Source: a virus
IMG/VR virus record: IMGVR_UViG_3300047551_000808
Location: 1 to 37,514 of that record
Strand: one strand, 5' to 3'
DNA: 37,514 nucleotides
In this document: positions 31,015-37,514 of the stretch, in pieces
How positions within the stretch are numbered: position 1 is the stretch's first letter
Layout: each line of letters opens with the position of its first letter
The notes under the pieces: generated by a model
Told to the model about the DNA's origin: nothing
What the model saw: the letters and a program-made list of their open reading frames with translations, nothing else
The model's database searches: none
Program-made: the position numbers and the translations under genes

Positions 31015-31596
31015 ATGGCACTACCTATCACTATACCCAATACATTTGCTAATGCAAATGCTGCGATTCCGTTGTCGCAATTGGACAATAACTTTAGCAC
31101 GGTTGTTGTTGCAGTTAATGGAATCGGCAACGGCGCTGAAGCACTTTCTAACGTCAACATTACTGGCGGATCGGTTGCAGGTGCAAACGTTTCAAACTCA
31201 GTATTGACTAAAACTAACCGTGAATTGGTAACAATTGACGCAAACGGCGCAGCCAACACGATCAATTATGACGTAAATACGCAGCAAGTATTGCTTTATA
31301 CAGGCAATGCAAGCGCTAACGTTACGTTAAACATTCGTGGTAACTCGTCCGCATCCTTAAATAACGTCATGTCAACTGGTCAAGTAGTGACCATTGCGTT
31401 TGGTATGACTAATAACGCTACTGCCAAGTACGTTTCTTTGAGTCAAATTGACGGATCGAACGTTACTCCCAAGTGGCAAGGTGGTACTGCGCCAAGTGCA
31501 GGTAACGCTAACTCGACTGATTTTTATACTTACACGGTTATTAAGACCGGCAATGCTGCATTTACTGTGCTTGCATCGCAGACTAAGTTTGCATAA
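31015..31596 (+). CDS. putative tail fibre attachment / short fibre protein (193 aa)
   Basis: The ATG immediately follows the nozzle stop. N-terminus (ITIPNTFANANAAIPLSQLD, NNFSTVVVAVNGIGNGAEAL) is a fibre-attachment-type helix, followed by short beta repeats with VNITGGSVAGANVSNSVL and a C-terminal beta domain (ATAKYVSLSQIDGSNVTPKW). It reads like a trimeric short tail fibre or connector. Family unknown; role by position and composition. Confidence 0.7.
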   Translation: MALPITIPNTFANANAAIPLSQLDNNFSTVVVAVNGIGNGAEALSNVNITGGSVAGANVSNSVLTKTNRELVTIDANGAANTINYDVNTQQVLLYTGNASANVTLNIRGNSSASLNNVMSTGQVVTIAFGMTNNATAKYVSLSQIDGSNVTPKWQGGTAPSAGNANSTDFYTYTVIKTGNAAFTVLASQTKFA

Positions 31597-31605
31597 GGAA
31601 TCACT

Positions 31606-33225
31606 ATGCCAATTCTATCCACTCTAGCCATAGCCACTGCCAAAGCGTATGGTTTTACGCTTGGTGGTATTGGTCCATATACAGTCATTCAATCGTTTAC
31701 AGCGTCCGGATCGTGGACTTGCCCGACTGGTGTAACAGAAATTGAGTATTTAATTGTTGCTGGTGGTGCTGGTGGTGGTCGTGGAGATGGGCTTGGCGGC
31801 GGTGGTGGTGCTGGTGGATTTCGTACAGGCACGGGTCTTGCTGTAACTGCTGGAACAACCTACACGATTACTGTTGGTGGTGGTGGTGCCGGAGGAACAG
31901 GAGGTGCTGGTGCTTCAGGATCAAATTCATCTATTGCTGGTGCGCCTATAACAGAAAACCCATCTGGAGCAGGAACCAACACTTTGAAATCATATGGTGG
32001 TGGTGGTGGTGGTTATGGTGTAAATGCTGGACCCCCGGCTATGAATGGAGTAGCAGGTGGAAGTGGAGGTGGGGGTGGAGTTGCAGTGCCAAATACAGCA
32101 GGAACCGGAGCCGCTGGGAATACACCATCAACGTCTCCTTCTCAAGGAAACAGTGGTGCAAATGGAAATAATCCGTCAGATCAAGCCGGTGGTGGCGGTG
32201 GTTCGGGTGCCGCTGCTACAAACTTAAATGGCGGTGGCGGAACTTCATCAACAATTAGTGGTTCATCTGTTGGTTATAGCGGAGGCGGTGGTGGTGGCGT
32301 TGGTTCGGGAGTTGGCGGAAGCGCAACGGATGGAGGTGGTATTGGCGGTGGAACTACTTCACCAAGCACTGCTGCTGGCGCTGCTGGAACTGTTAATACT
32401 GGTGGGGGCGCAGGCGGTGGTCGTGCAGGTAACGGAGGCGCTGGCGGCTCCGGCATAGTCATCATCAAGTACACCGCAACTGCTCAAACTGCAATTTTCT
32501 ATACATCCGGATCATGGACTGCGCCTACTGGCGTATCGTCTGTCGAATACTTAGTAGTCGCTGGTGGCGGCGGTGGTGGCAAAAAAGGTGGCGGAGGTGG
32601 TGCAGGTGGTTTTAGGACCGGCACTGGATTGTCTGTTACTGGTGGAACTACTTATTCAATCACTGTAGGCGCTGGTGGTGCTGGTTCTACTAATTTGGCT
32701 GCCAAAGGTGTGAATGGGTCTGATTCTATTTTTTCATCAATAACTTCAAGCGGTGGTGGTGGAGCCGGTTCCGACTCAAGTGGTTTCCAAAATGGAGCAA
32801 ACGGTGGATCGGGTGGTGGTGCTGCTGGAGGAGGATATTCGCCTTCAGGAAGTGGTGGTGCTGGTAATACTCCATCTACAAGTCCCTCTCAAGGCAATAA
32901 TGGTGCAGGAAATATAGGCAGTTCCCCTTATAACGGAGGTGGGGGTGGGGGCGCTGGCGCTGCTGGATCAACTAACGGCAACGGTGGTAATGGCACTGCA
33001 TCATCAATTTCAGGTTCGTCCGTAACCTATGCTGGCGGTGGCGGAGGAGGTGGTGATATAAGCCCAAGCGGAACTGGTGGAACTGGTGGTGGTGGGGCTG
33101 GCGGAGCCGGTGGAGGCGCCTCTGTTGCAGGTACAGCAAACACTGGCGGCGGTGGAGGTGGTGGTGGTAATGCTTCTAATGGCTCTGCCGGTGGTTCCGG
33201 AATTGTTATTCTTAAATGGGTATAA
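31606..33225 (+). CDS. glycine-rich adhesin-like protein with two repeated domains (539 aa)
   Basis: The protein has two similar halves. Each starts with a short beta domain (FTASGSWTCPTGVTEIEYLI near residue 30 and FYTSGSWTAPTGVSSVEYLV near 297), followed by GGFRTGTG, a TTYTITV or TTYSITV strand and then a very Gly-rich region with poly-Gly runs. This matches the Gly-rich domain of phage fibre tips and adhesins (compare the Gly-rich motif adhesins of T-even phages, where parallel polyglycine II helices bind the receptor). A role in host recognition is inferred. The DNA is low-complexity (GGTGGTGG runs), prone to slippage and recombination. Confidence 0.8.
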   Translation: MPILSTLAIATAKAYGFTLGGIGPYTVIQSFTASGSWTCPTGVTEIEYLIVAGGAGGGRGDGLGGGGGAGGFRTGTGLAVTAGTTYTITVGGGGAGGTGGAGASGSNSSIAGAPITENPSGAGTNTLKSYGGGGGGYGVNAGPPAMNGVAGGSGGGGGVAVPNTAGTGAAGNTPSTSPSQGNSGANGNNPSDQAGGGGGSGAAATNLNGGGGTSSTISGSSVGYSGGGGGGVGSGVGGSATDGGGIGGGTTSPSTAAGAAGTVNTGGGAGGGRAGNGGAGGSGIVIIKYTATAQTAIFYTSGSWTAPTGVSSVEYLVVAGGGGGGKKGGGGGAGGFRTGTGLSVTGGTTYSITVGAGGAGSTNLAAKGVNGSDSIFSSITSSGGGGAGSDSSGFQNGANGGSGGGAAGGGYSPSGSGGAGNTPSTSPSQGNNGAGNIGSSPYNGGGGGGAGAAGSTNGNGGNGTASSISGSSVTYAGGGGGGGDISPSGTGGTGGGGAGGAGGGASVAGTANTGGGGGGGGNASNGSAGGSGIVILKWV

Positions 33226-33235
33226 GGGGCTAAAT

Positions 33236-33496
33236 ATGGAAACCAAAATTTATCGGTTGTATGGCATAGACACGGCAATGAATTTGCTGCGTCCTGGTGC
33301 CAAATGGGAGTGGACCGGTGGTGTTGGATTTACTCGTTGGGAAGACCCAAGACCAAAACCAACAGTTCAAGAAGTTGAAGAAACGATGGAAAAAATTAAA
33401 GCGTTTGAAGATTCTATTAACACAGTATGGTTGCCTGAACAGATCGCTGAAATTACTGGTCAGCAACAAAAAATTGCAGAAGCAATCGGAGGATAA
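33236..33496 (+). CDS. small tail-associated hypothetical protein (86 aa)
   Basis: I chose ATG 33236 after TAAGGGGC; an open frame upstream to 33077 is a shadow of the Gly-rich gene. The protein has an N-terminal beta part (IYRLYGIDTAMNLLRPGAKW, EWTGGVGFTRWEDPRP) and a helical C-terminus (QEVEETMEKIKAFEDSINTV). Similar short proteins lie beside tail fibre genes in marine and freshwater phages. It may be an assembly chaperone. Function not known. Confidence 0.7.
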   Translation: METKIYRLYGIDTAMNLLRPGAKWEWTGGVGFTRWEDPRPKPTVQEVEETMEKIKAFEDSINTVWLPEQIAEITGQQQKIAEAIGG

Positions 33497-33498
33497 CT

Positions 33499-33864
33499 AT
33501 GGCTCATTTTGCAAAATTAGATGAAAACAACGTAGTCACGCAAGTTATTGTGGTTGCAAACTCCGATACTGCTGACGCAAGTGGCGTTGAAAAAGAATAT
33601 ATTGGCGCTGCATTTTGTGAGCGTCTTTTTGGCGGCACATGGAAACAAACCAGTTACAACGGAAAGATTCGCAAAAACTATGCTGGCATTGGTTTTACAT
33701 ACCATGCAGACATTGATGCGTTTGTTGCTCCGCAGCCATTTCCGTCTTGGACATTAGATGATCAGGCTCAATGGCAAGCGCCAGTCCCTATGCCTACCGA
33801 TGGAAAAATGTATTCCTGGGATGAGGATGCACAATCATGGGTGGAGGTGCAAAATGGGAATTAA
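33499..33864 (+). CDS. conserved aquatic-phage tail-region protein (121 aa)
   Basis: The sequence begins MAHFAKLDENNVVTQVIVVA and contains GGTWKQTSYNGKIRKNYAGI, FTYHADIDAFVAPQPFPSW and WDEDAQSWVE. I recognise this combination from many cyanophage and pelagiphage genomes, where it is an unnamed structural or chaperone protein near tail fibres. It has no enzymatic motif. The gene overlaps the next by 11 bases, and its presence supports an aquatic source. Confidence 0.8.
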   Translation: MAHFAKLDENNVVTQVIVVANSDTADASGVEKEYIGAAFCERLFGGTWKQTSYNGKIRKNYAGIGFTYHADIDAFVAPQPFPSWTLDDQAQWQAPVPMPTDGKMYSWDEDAQSWVEVQNGN

Positions 33865-34198
33865 CGCTTTTACGGTGCTTGGCAACACGGTAAAACTTAC
33901 TGCTGCTACTACGGCTCCAACCCCTGTCCAGGTTAACAGCGCGACTCTTGGCGGGAACCAGTACCGGATCATTAACCTATCTAGTACGGTTACAGCCTTT
34001 CTTGCTTATGCGCAGACTTCTGCTGCTGCTACGGCAAATTGCGTTATTCCTACTGGCGACGGAGCAAATGCAAAAAATTGCATTCCTATCTTGCCAAACA
34101 CAGACGAGATTCTTTCTTTTGTACCTAACGGATATTTCACGGCGATTACGCCAGCAAGTGTTGCTGATCTGTATATAACGCCGGGTGACGGACTCTAA
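33854..34198 (+). CDS. beta-rich virion-type protein, paralogue of the gene at 9394 (114 aa)
   Basis: The ATG at 33854 overlaps the end of the upstream gene; an in-frame ATG at 33758 is rejected because it lies inside that gene. The protein is the diverged paralogue of the 108-residue protein at 9394: MGINAFTVLGNTVKLTAATT against MGIMAFTPMGDTVTFTAAVT, shared PTPVQ, GG-QYR-INL against GG-QFR-HNL, and the same ITPGDGL end. It probably forms a small beta sandwich with a role at fibre junctions. It precedes the long fibre gene just as the other copy precedes the C1q-like gene. Confidence 0.75.
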   Translation: MGINAFTVLGNTVKLTAATTAPTPVQVNSATLGGNQYRIINLSSTVTAFLAYAQTSAAATANCVIPTGDGANAKNCIPILPNTDEILSFVPNGYFTAITPASVADLYITPGDGL

Positions 34199-34208
34199 GG
34201 AGTAGATC

Positions 34209-35606
34209 ATGCTTAAAGTAGCAGGGGGCGGTGGAATACAAGGTGGTGTTGTTTACCAAGGCACTTGGGATGCAGCCACGAACACGCCTACGCTTACTTC
34301 AGGCATTGGCACCAAGGGTTATTACTATGTCGTATCTGTGCCTGGCAATACAAACCTGGACGGAATTACTGATTGGCAAACTGGCGACTGGGCTATTTTT
34401 AACGGTGTTGTTTGGCAAAAAGTAGATAACAGTGAAGTTGTTTATGTCAGTAACGTAGCCACGGGTACTGGTCTTACAGGCGGTCCGATCACGACTACTG
34501 GAACCATATCTATTGCCAACACTGCCGTTACTGCTGGCGTTTATGGAAACGCATCGACAGTAGCCCAGGTTACGATCAATGCACAAGGTCAAATTACCAA
34601 TGCCGTTAACACGGCAATTGCTATTTCGGTTGCTAACGTTGCAAACGCTGTACCTGATAGCAGAGAGATTATTGCCGGTACTGGATTGACTGGCGGTGGC
34701 AATCTTTCTGCAAACGTCACAATTAGCATGGGCAACACAAACGTGGTTGCTGCTACTTATGGCGGCGGCACCAATGCTGCTGAAATTACGGTTGACGCCC
34801 AGGGAAGAATTACCAATGCTGCTAACGTAGTTATTCCGCAAGGTACTGTAACCAATGTAGATACTGGCACCGGATTGACTGGTGGACCAATAACAACAAA
34901 TGGCACGATCTCTCTTGCCAATACTGCTGTAACTCCTGGCGTTTATGGAGATTCTGCAAACTCTGCGCAGATCACAATAGACGCTCAAGGTCGCATTACT
35001 TCTGCTTCCAATGTGGCAATTCCACAAGGAACTGTTACAAACATTGCGACTGGTACAGGTCTAACCGGCGGTCCAATTACAAGCACTGGAACTATTGCGC
35101 TTGCCAATACAGCGGTATCGCCTGGCGTGTATGGCTCATCCGGTCAAGTGCCACAAATTACTATTGATGCTCAAGGTCGCATTACTAGCGCGTCAAACGT
35201 TACGCTTGGCGGATCAACTATTGTTGTCACTAACGTCGCAACAGTATCTTCAGGAACTTTAGTTTCTTGGGAAAACAATGCGCCTGCAACAATTACTTGG
35301 CAAAACAATAGCCTTGTCACTATTGGATGGACAAATAACATTTATTTTGTTACTTCCAACAACGCAACTATTCTTGTCAATTGCTCTATTGAGGCAATGT
35401 CAATTCAATTGCCTGCTGCTGCAAGCGTGAGTGGTCAACAATACAAAGTTAAGAAAATTGATAGCGGTGCAAACGCCGCGACGATTACCACAACGTCTTC
35501 ACAAACTATTGATGGGTCAACAACATATCCTCTGCCAAGCCAATACAATAGTGCTACCGTTCAGTCTGATGGATCGAACTGGTGGGTAACTGCTGAAGTC
35601 GTATAA
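34209..35606 (+). CDS. tail fibre with four repeats (465 aa)
   Basis: The N-terminus (GVVYQGTWDAATNTPTLTSG, then GYYYVVSVPGNTNLDGITDW) is a sugar-binding-like domain common in phage fibres. From about residue 85 to 335 there are four repeats of 58-62 residues built on GTGLTGGPITT-GTISIANTAV, followed by GVYG, a Q(I/V)T(I/V)(D/N)AQG(R/Q)IT strand and an (A)SNVAIPQGTV link. Repeat 2 is most diverged (GGGNLSANV). The C-terminus (IEAMSIQLPAAASVSGQQYK, DGSNWWVTAEVV) is a beta tip. Repeats at the DNA level (34461, 34674, 34864, 35047) could change number by recombination and vary fibre length. The ATG follows AAGGAGTAG. Confidence 0.85.
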   Translation: MLKVAGGGGIQGGVVYQGTWDAATNTPTLTSGIGTKGYYYVVSVPGNTNLDGITDWQTGDWAIFNGVVWQKVDNSEVVYVSNVATGTGLTGGPITTTGTISIANTAVTAGVYGNASTVAQVTINAQGQITNAVNTAIAISVANVANAVPDSREIIAGTGLTGGGNLSANVTISMGNTNVVAATYGGGTNAAEITVDAQGRITNAANVVIPQGTVTNVDTGTGLTGGPITTNGTISLANTAVTPGVYGDSANSAQITIDAQGRITSASNVAIPQGTVTNIATGTGLTGGPITSTGTIALANTAVSPGVYGSSGQVPQITIDAQGRITSASNVTLGGSTIVVTNVATVSSGTLVSWENNAPATITWQNNSLVTIGWTNNIYFVTSNNATILVNCSIEAMSIQLPAAASVSGQQYKVKKIDSGANAATITTTSSQTIDGSTTYPLPSQYNSATVQSDGSNWWVTAEVV

Positions 35607-35620
35607 CTTGAGAGGAAAAA

Positions 35621-35842
35621 GTGGAGCCACAGTTTTTGATCAACATTCTTTTTGCTGCCGCTGGTGCTGCTTTTGGGTGGATTCTGAATAGCCTGTCGCG
35701 CTCAATTGTTCGGATTGAGGACCGGATTTCGGAAATGCCCATGATTTACGTCAACCGTGATGACTACCGGGCAGACATTACTGAAGTCAAAAGCATGCTT
35801 GGCAAGATTTTTGATCGTCTTGACCAAAAGGCTGACAGATGA
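35621..35842 (+). CDS. small membrane-anchored protein (73 aa, GTG start)
   Basis: I chose GTG 35621 after a GAGAGGAAAAA site. It has one N-terminal membrane segment (NILFAAAGAAFGWILNSL, residues 8-25), then a charged coiled-coil-like region (SRSIVRIEDRISEMPMIYVN, ITEVKSMLGKIFDRLDQKAD). This is like small phage membrane proteins of the spanin or holin-helper kind, but lysis genes are elsewhere. It is the first of four coupled genes ending in the ketoacyl synthase, overlapping the next gene by 4 bases. A membrane scaffold for the acyl enzymes is a speculative option. Confidence 0.7.
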   Translation: MEPQFLINILFAAAGAAFGWILNSLSRSIVRIEDRISEMPMIYVNRDDYRADITEVKSMLGKIFDRLDQKADR

Positions 35843-36186
35843 GCCTGAACATGGATGCCTTGGCTACGCCGATTTTTGGTGAGCCGGACAGCCTGCGGGA
35901 CTTTTTGTTTGAAAACGGTATCCAGCACCAGGTCTTTTCTGAGCGTTTAATTGACGCTGGATTCTTCGTTCCGCGTTATCCGATCATTGATGCCGACCCC
36001 CAGGACTTAGATGATTGGCTGCAAATACACCAACTTGAACACCAACGCTTTGCTACAATTCTTAACTTGAATGATCCATTTAATCTGTTAGACTTGGACT
36101 TCAACCAGGAAGATGACTTTTACGATTGGGTAAACAGTCACTTGTTAATACATGAACAGATAGCAAGAGTGTTGGGGGTAACATGA
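35839..36186 (+). CDS. triple-repeat His-containing protein upstream of ACP (115 aa)
   Basis: The sequence contains three copies of a D-x-L-x-D-(F/W)-L-x-x-(H/N)-x-x-x-H helix: DSLRDFLFENGIQHQVF, QDLDDWLQIHQLEHQRF, and DFYDWVNSHLLIHEQIA. Each gives a helix pair with one or two His. The protein is acidic and probably forms a small helical bundle; the His may bind metal. It is coupled by ATGA at both ends, with the membrane protein before and ACP after. I do not know the family. Position makes it a candidate accessory of the ACP/ketoacyl synthase pair. Confidence 0.7.
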   Translation: MSLNMDALATPIFGEPDSLRDFLFENGIQHQVFSERLIDAGFFVPRYPIIDADPQDLDDWLQIHQLEHQRFATILNLNDPFNLLDLDFNQEDDFYDWVNSHLLIHEQIARVLGVT

Positions 36187-36476
36187 TAGATGATACAGAG
36201 TTTCTAAGACTTTTCAACGCTGTAGCCAAGGTCGCCAAGACCCCTTCAAACCCTCCCGTTCCGGCAGAAAGCCTGGATCAAAACTTCCAAGAATTGAACA
36301 TTGACAGCCTCGACGGGCTGATCATGGGCATGTATTTGTGCGAGATTTTTGACATTCCTGAAGAGGTGGGCAAAAACTTCCAGCCACAGACTGTAGGCGA
36401 ATTCCAGGCAATGCTGTATGAGCATGCCCAAAAGACCGATATTGTGGTCGATGAAGTCATTAAGAGCCTCAAATGA
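36183..36476 (+). CDS. acyl carrier protein
   Basis: A 97-residue acidic four-helix protein with the carrier signature: ELNIDSLDGLIMGMYLCEIF, with the DSLD motif placing Ser42 at the start of helix 2, where 4'-phosphopantetheine is attached in ACPs (Ser36 in E. coli). Helix 1 (EFLRLFNAVAKVAKTPSNPP) and the following FDIPEEVGKNFQPQTVGEFQ match the ACP layout of helix 2, loop with I(P/A), and helix 4. A phage-coded ACP would need host phosphopantetheinyl transferase, since none is visible here. It overlaps the ketoacyl synthase gene by 4 bases (ATGA), so the two are coexpressed. Confidence 0.85.
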   Translation: MIDDTEFLRLFNAVAKVAKTPSNPPVPAESLDQNFQELNIDSLDGLIMGMYLCEIFDIPEEVGKNFQPQTVGEFQAMLYEHAQKTDIVVDEVIKSLK

Positions 36477-37514
36477 GCCTGTTTTTGACCTTCGGAAACA
36501 CGGTTTACAACAAAAAAACGACCGTTTTAGACGAAATACGCTACCCACAAAGGGTTCATTGGCTGCCTGAAACCTACGCCAAAACTAAGACTGGGTTCGT
36601 CTATGTGCCGCATTTACTTGCGGATATGGTCCTCCCCGCAGAAAAAATTTCATGGCTACGGGAAAACCCTAGTATTGGAAAAACGGCATTTATCCTGGCT
36701 GGTGGCAATCAACACTTTGCCGGAATCAATCCTCGCAGTGGTCAAGAGCAAACCAGGCTGCACTACGTTTACAAATTCCTGCCATTTTCTTTGACTCAGG
36801 TGTATGCCGGTCGCATGGCGCAGCAAATTTGCCAGCCGGACTACATAGCCACAGACGCCACTGCCTGCGTTTCTAGCCTCAAGGTCCTTATGGACTGCCA
36901 AATGCTTGAAGCCTACGGGTTTACCAGGTTCATTATCCTGGGCGTCGAGGACGCTGTAAGCAACTCAGTTTTAGAGTTTTTTGGGGATGCCGGAGCCTCT
37001 TTGACCATGAAGCGGGAAGAGGAAGAGGGTGTTTTGCCTAGCGCTTTTGATCAGAAAAACGGTGGTTTTTACGTTGGGCAGGGCGCGGTCTTTGCAGTCT
37101 TGCAAACCGAAAAGGAGGTCCTGCATTACGGGCTTACCCCGAAGGCTAGATTGTTGTCAGCATACCATGCCGCTGAAGTGACTTCCAACGCCATAGGTCA
37201 GAGGGATGATGGAGAAGGTTACTGCAATGCAATTGAGGGTGCGTTAGCGCATGGGCAGATTAACCGCAAAGACATTTCAATTGTTAAGTCTCACGGTACT
37301 GGAACCGCGTCTAATAATGCTTCAGAGAGGGCTGCACTATTTAGATCACTCAATAACTTTGTTGCCACTTCGTACAAACAAAAAATTGGTCACACAATGG
37401 GTGCTTCGGGGTTGCTAGAAACACTACTTTTGCTTGACAATGTAGCATGTGGTGTTGTACCAGGTATAGCGAACAGAACTGAAACTGATCATGTGTTTTT
37501 GTCTCAGGATTGTG
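36473..37514 (+). CDS. 3-oxoacyl-ACP synthase (FabF/KAS II-like), 3'-truncated copy at window end
   Basis: The gene starts at an ATGA overlap with the ACP stop and runs off the window. Its 47 N-terminal residues (MSLFLTFGNTVYNKKTTVLD) are absent from the copy at base 1. The rest aligns collinearly with bases 1-898, with roughly 15 amino-acid changes and one extra Glu codon in a REEEEG run. The active-site Cys (DATACVSSL), SHGTGT and KQKIGHTMGASG motifs are unchanged. Joined with the start copy the protein is about 374 residues, somewhat shorter than FabF (about 410), mainly at the N-terminus. The family catalyses decarboxylative Claisen condensation on ACP. The two copies are best read as alleles of one gene. 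Confidence 0.9.
   Translation, partial: MSLFLTFGNTVYNKKTTVLDEIRYPQRVHWLPETYAKTKTGFVYVPHLLADMVLPAEKISWLRENPSIGKTAFILAGGNQHFAGINPRSGQEQTRLHYVYKFLPFSLTQVYAGRMAQQICQPDYIATDATACVSSLKVLMDCQMLEAYGFTRFIILGVEDAVSNSVLEFFGDAGASLTMKREEEEGVLPSAFDQKNGGFYVGQGAVFAVLQTEKEVLHYGLTPKARLLSAYHAAEVTSNAIGQRDDGEGYCNAIEGALAHGQINRKDISIVKSHGTGTASNNASERAALFRSLNNFVATSYKQKIGHTMGASGLLETLLLLDNVACGVVPGIANRTETDHVFLSQDC
37388..37514. repeat. terminal 127-bp exact repeat of 772-898
   Basis: The last 127 bases are identical to 772-898. The mismatch immediately before the run (T versus A) shows it ends exactly at 127. Upstream of it, 36614-37387 aligns to 1-771 with many substitutions and a 3-bp indel. Bases 1-65 also match 36614-36678 exactly. 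Confidence 0.95.

Noticed and set aside
33077-33235. Possible frameshift fusion between the Gly-rich protein and the 86-aa protein
   Set aside because: The open frame simply lacks stops in GGTGG repeats. The 86-aa gene has its own ATG and ribosome site, and no slippery site was found.
1-37514. Tandem duplication of the ketoacyl synthase gene
   Set aside because: The copies lie at the two window ends, are collinear from base 1, and the shared end is exactly 127 bases. An assembly overlap with strain variation explains this more simply.
1-37514. tRNA genes, CRISPR arrays and insertion sequences
   Set aside because: I saw no tRNA-like cloverleaf, no regularly spaced repeat array and no transposase or integrase gene. 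A covariance-model search would be decisive for tRNAs.

Overview
This window is an almost complete genome of a tailed, podovirus-like double-stranded DNA phage. It carries a large terminase, a portal, a scaffold-like protein, a capsid-type protein, short-tail adaptor and nozzle proteins, tail fibres, three or four large ejection-type proteins and a lysis cassette. I see no integrase, no CI-type repressor, and no DNA polymerase, primase, helicase or RNA polymerase. Perfect DnaA boxes, sigma70-like promoters and purine-rich ribosome binding sites suggest a Gram-negative, probably proteobacterial and possibly aquatic host. The host assignment is inference only.

The ends overlap. Bases 1-898 align collinearly with 36614-37514, with one 3-bp indel, and the last 127 bases (37388-37514) are identical to 772-898. 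An exact 127-base match is what a k=127 assembly graph leaves, so I read this as a circular or circularly permuted map of about 36.6 kb closed through two strain variants of one gene, not as a tandem duplication.

Layout on that circle. (a) 18.25-25.2 kb, plus strand: small membrane proteins, a 2OG-Fe(II) oxygenase, a FkbM-type methyltransferase, TerL, portal and small proteins, ending at a hairpin terminator. (b) 25.26-36.2 kb, plus strand: a promoter with a T7-gene-10-like leader, then scaffold, capsid, decoration-type proteins, adaptor, nozzle and fibres. (c) 36.18 kb through the join to 1.4 kb: an acyl carrier protein, a 3-oxoacyl-ACP synthase with intact catalytic residues, and a 148-residue protein. 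(d) 1.4-11.4 kb, plus strand: ejection-type proteins, small basic proteins, a second fibre-like pair, holin and M15 endolysin, ending at a strong terminator. (e) 15.97-11.48 kb, minus strand: a probable early operon with YqaJ-type exonuclease, annealase, SSB-like protein, PD-(D/E)XK nuclease, a glycosyltransferase and small peptides. (f) 16.0-18.25 kb: a control region with inverted repeats, DnaA boxes, CTATAG clusters, iteron-like repeats, a CCAGG-rich stretch, an ArdC-like antirestriction gene and a 45-residue membrane peptide.

The most unusual content is the ACP plus ketoacyl synthase pair, translationally coupled and placed between tail-fibre genes and ejection-protein genes, with no other fatty-acid enzyme visible. 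Other points of note are a DnaA-box origin in a phage with no replication polymerase of its own, a secreted cysteine-rich 49-residue peptide, and several unlisted membrane micropeptides coupled to their neighbours by ATGA overlaps.
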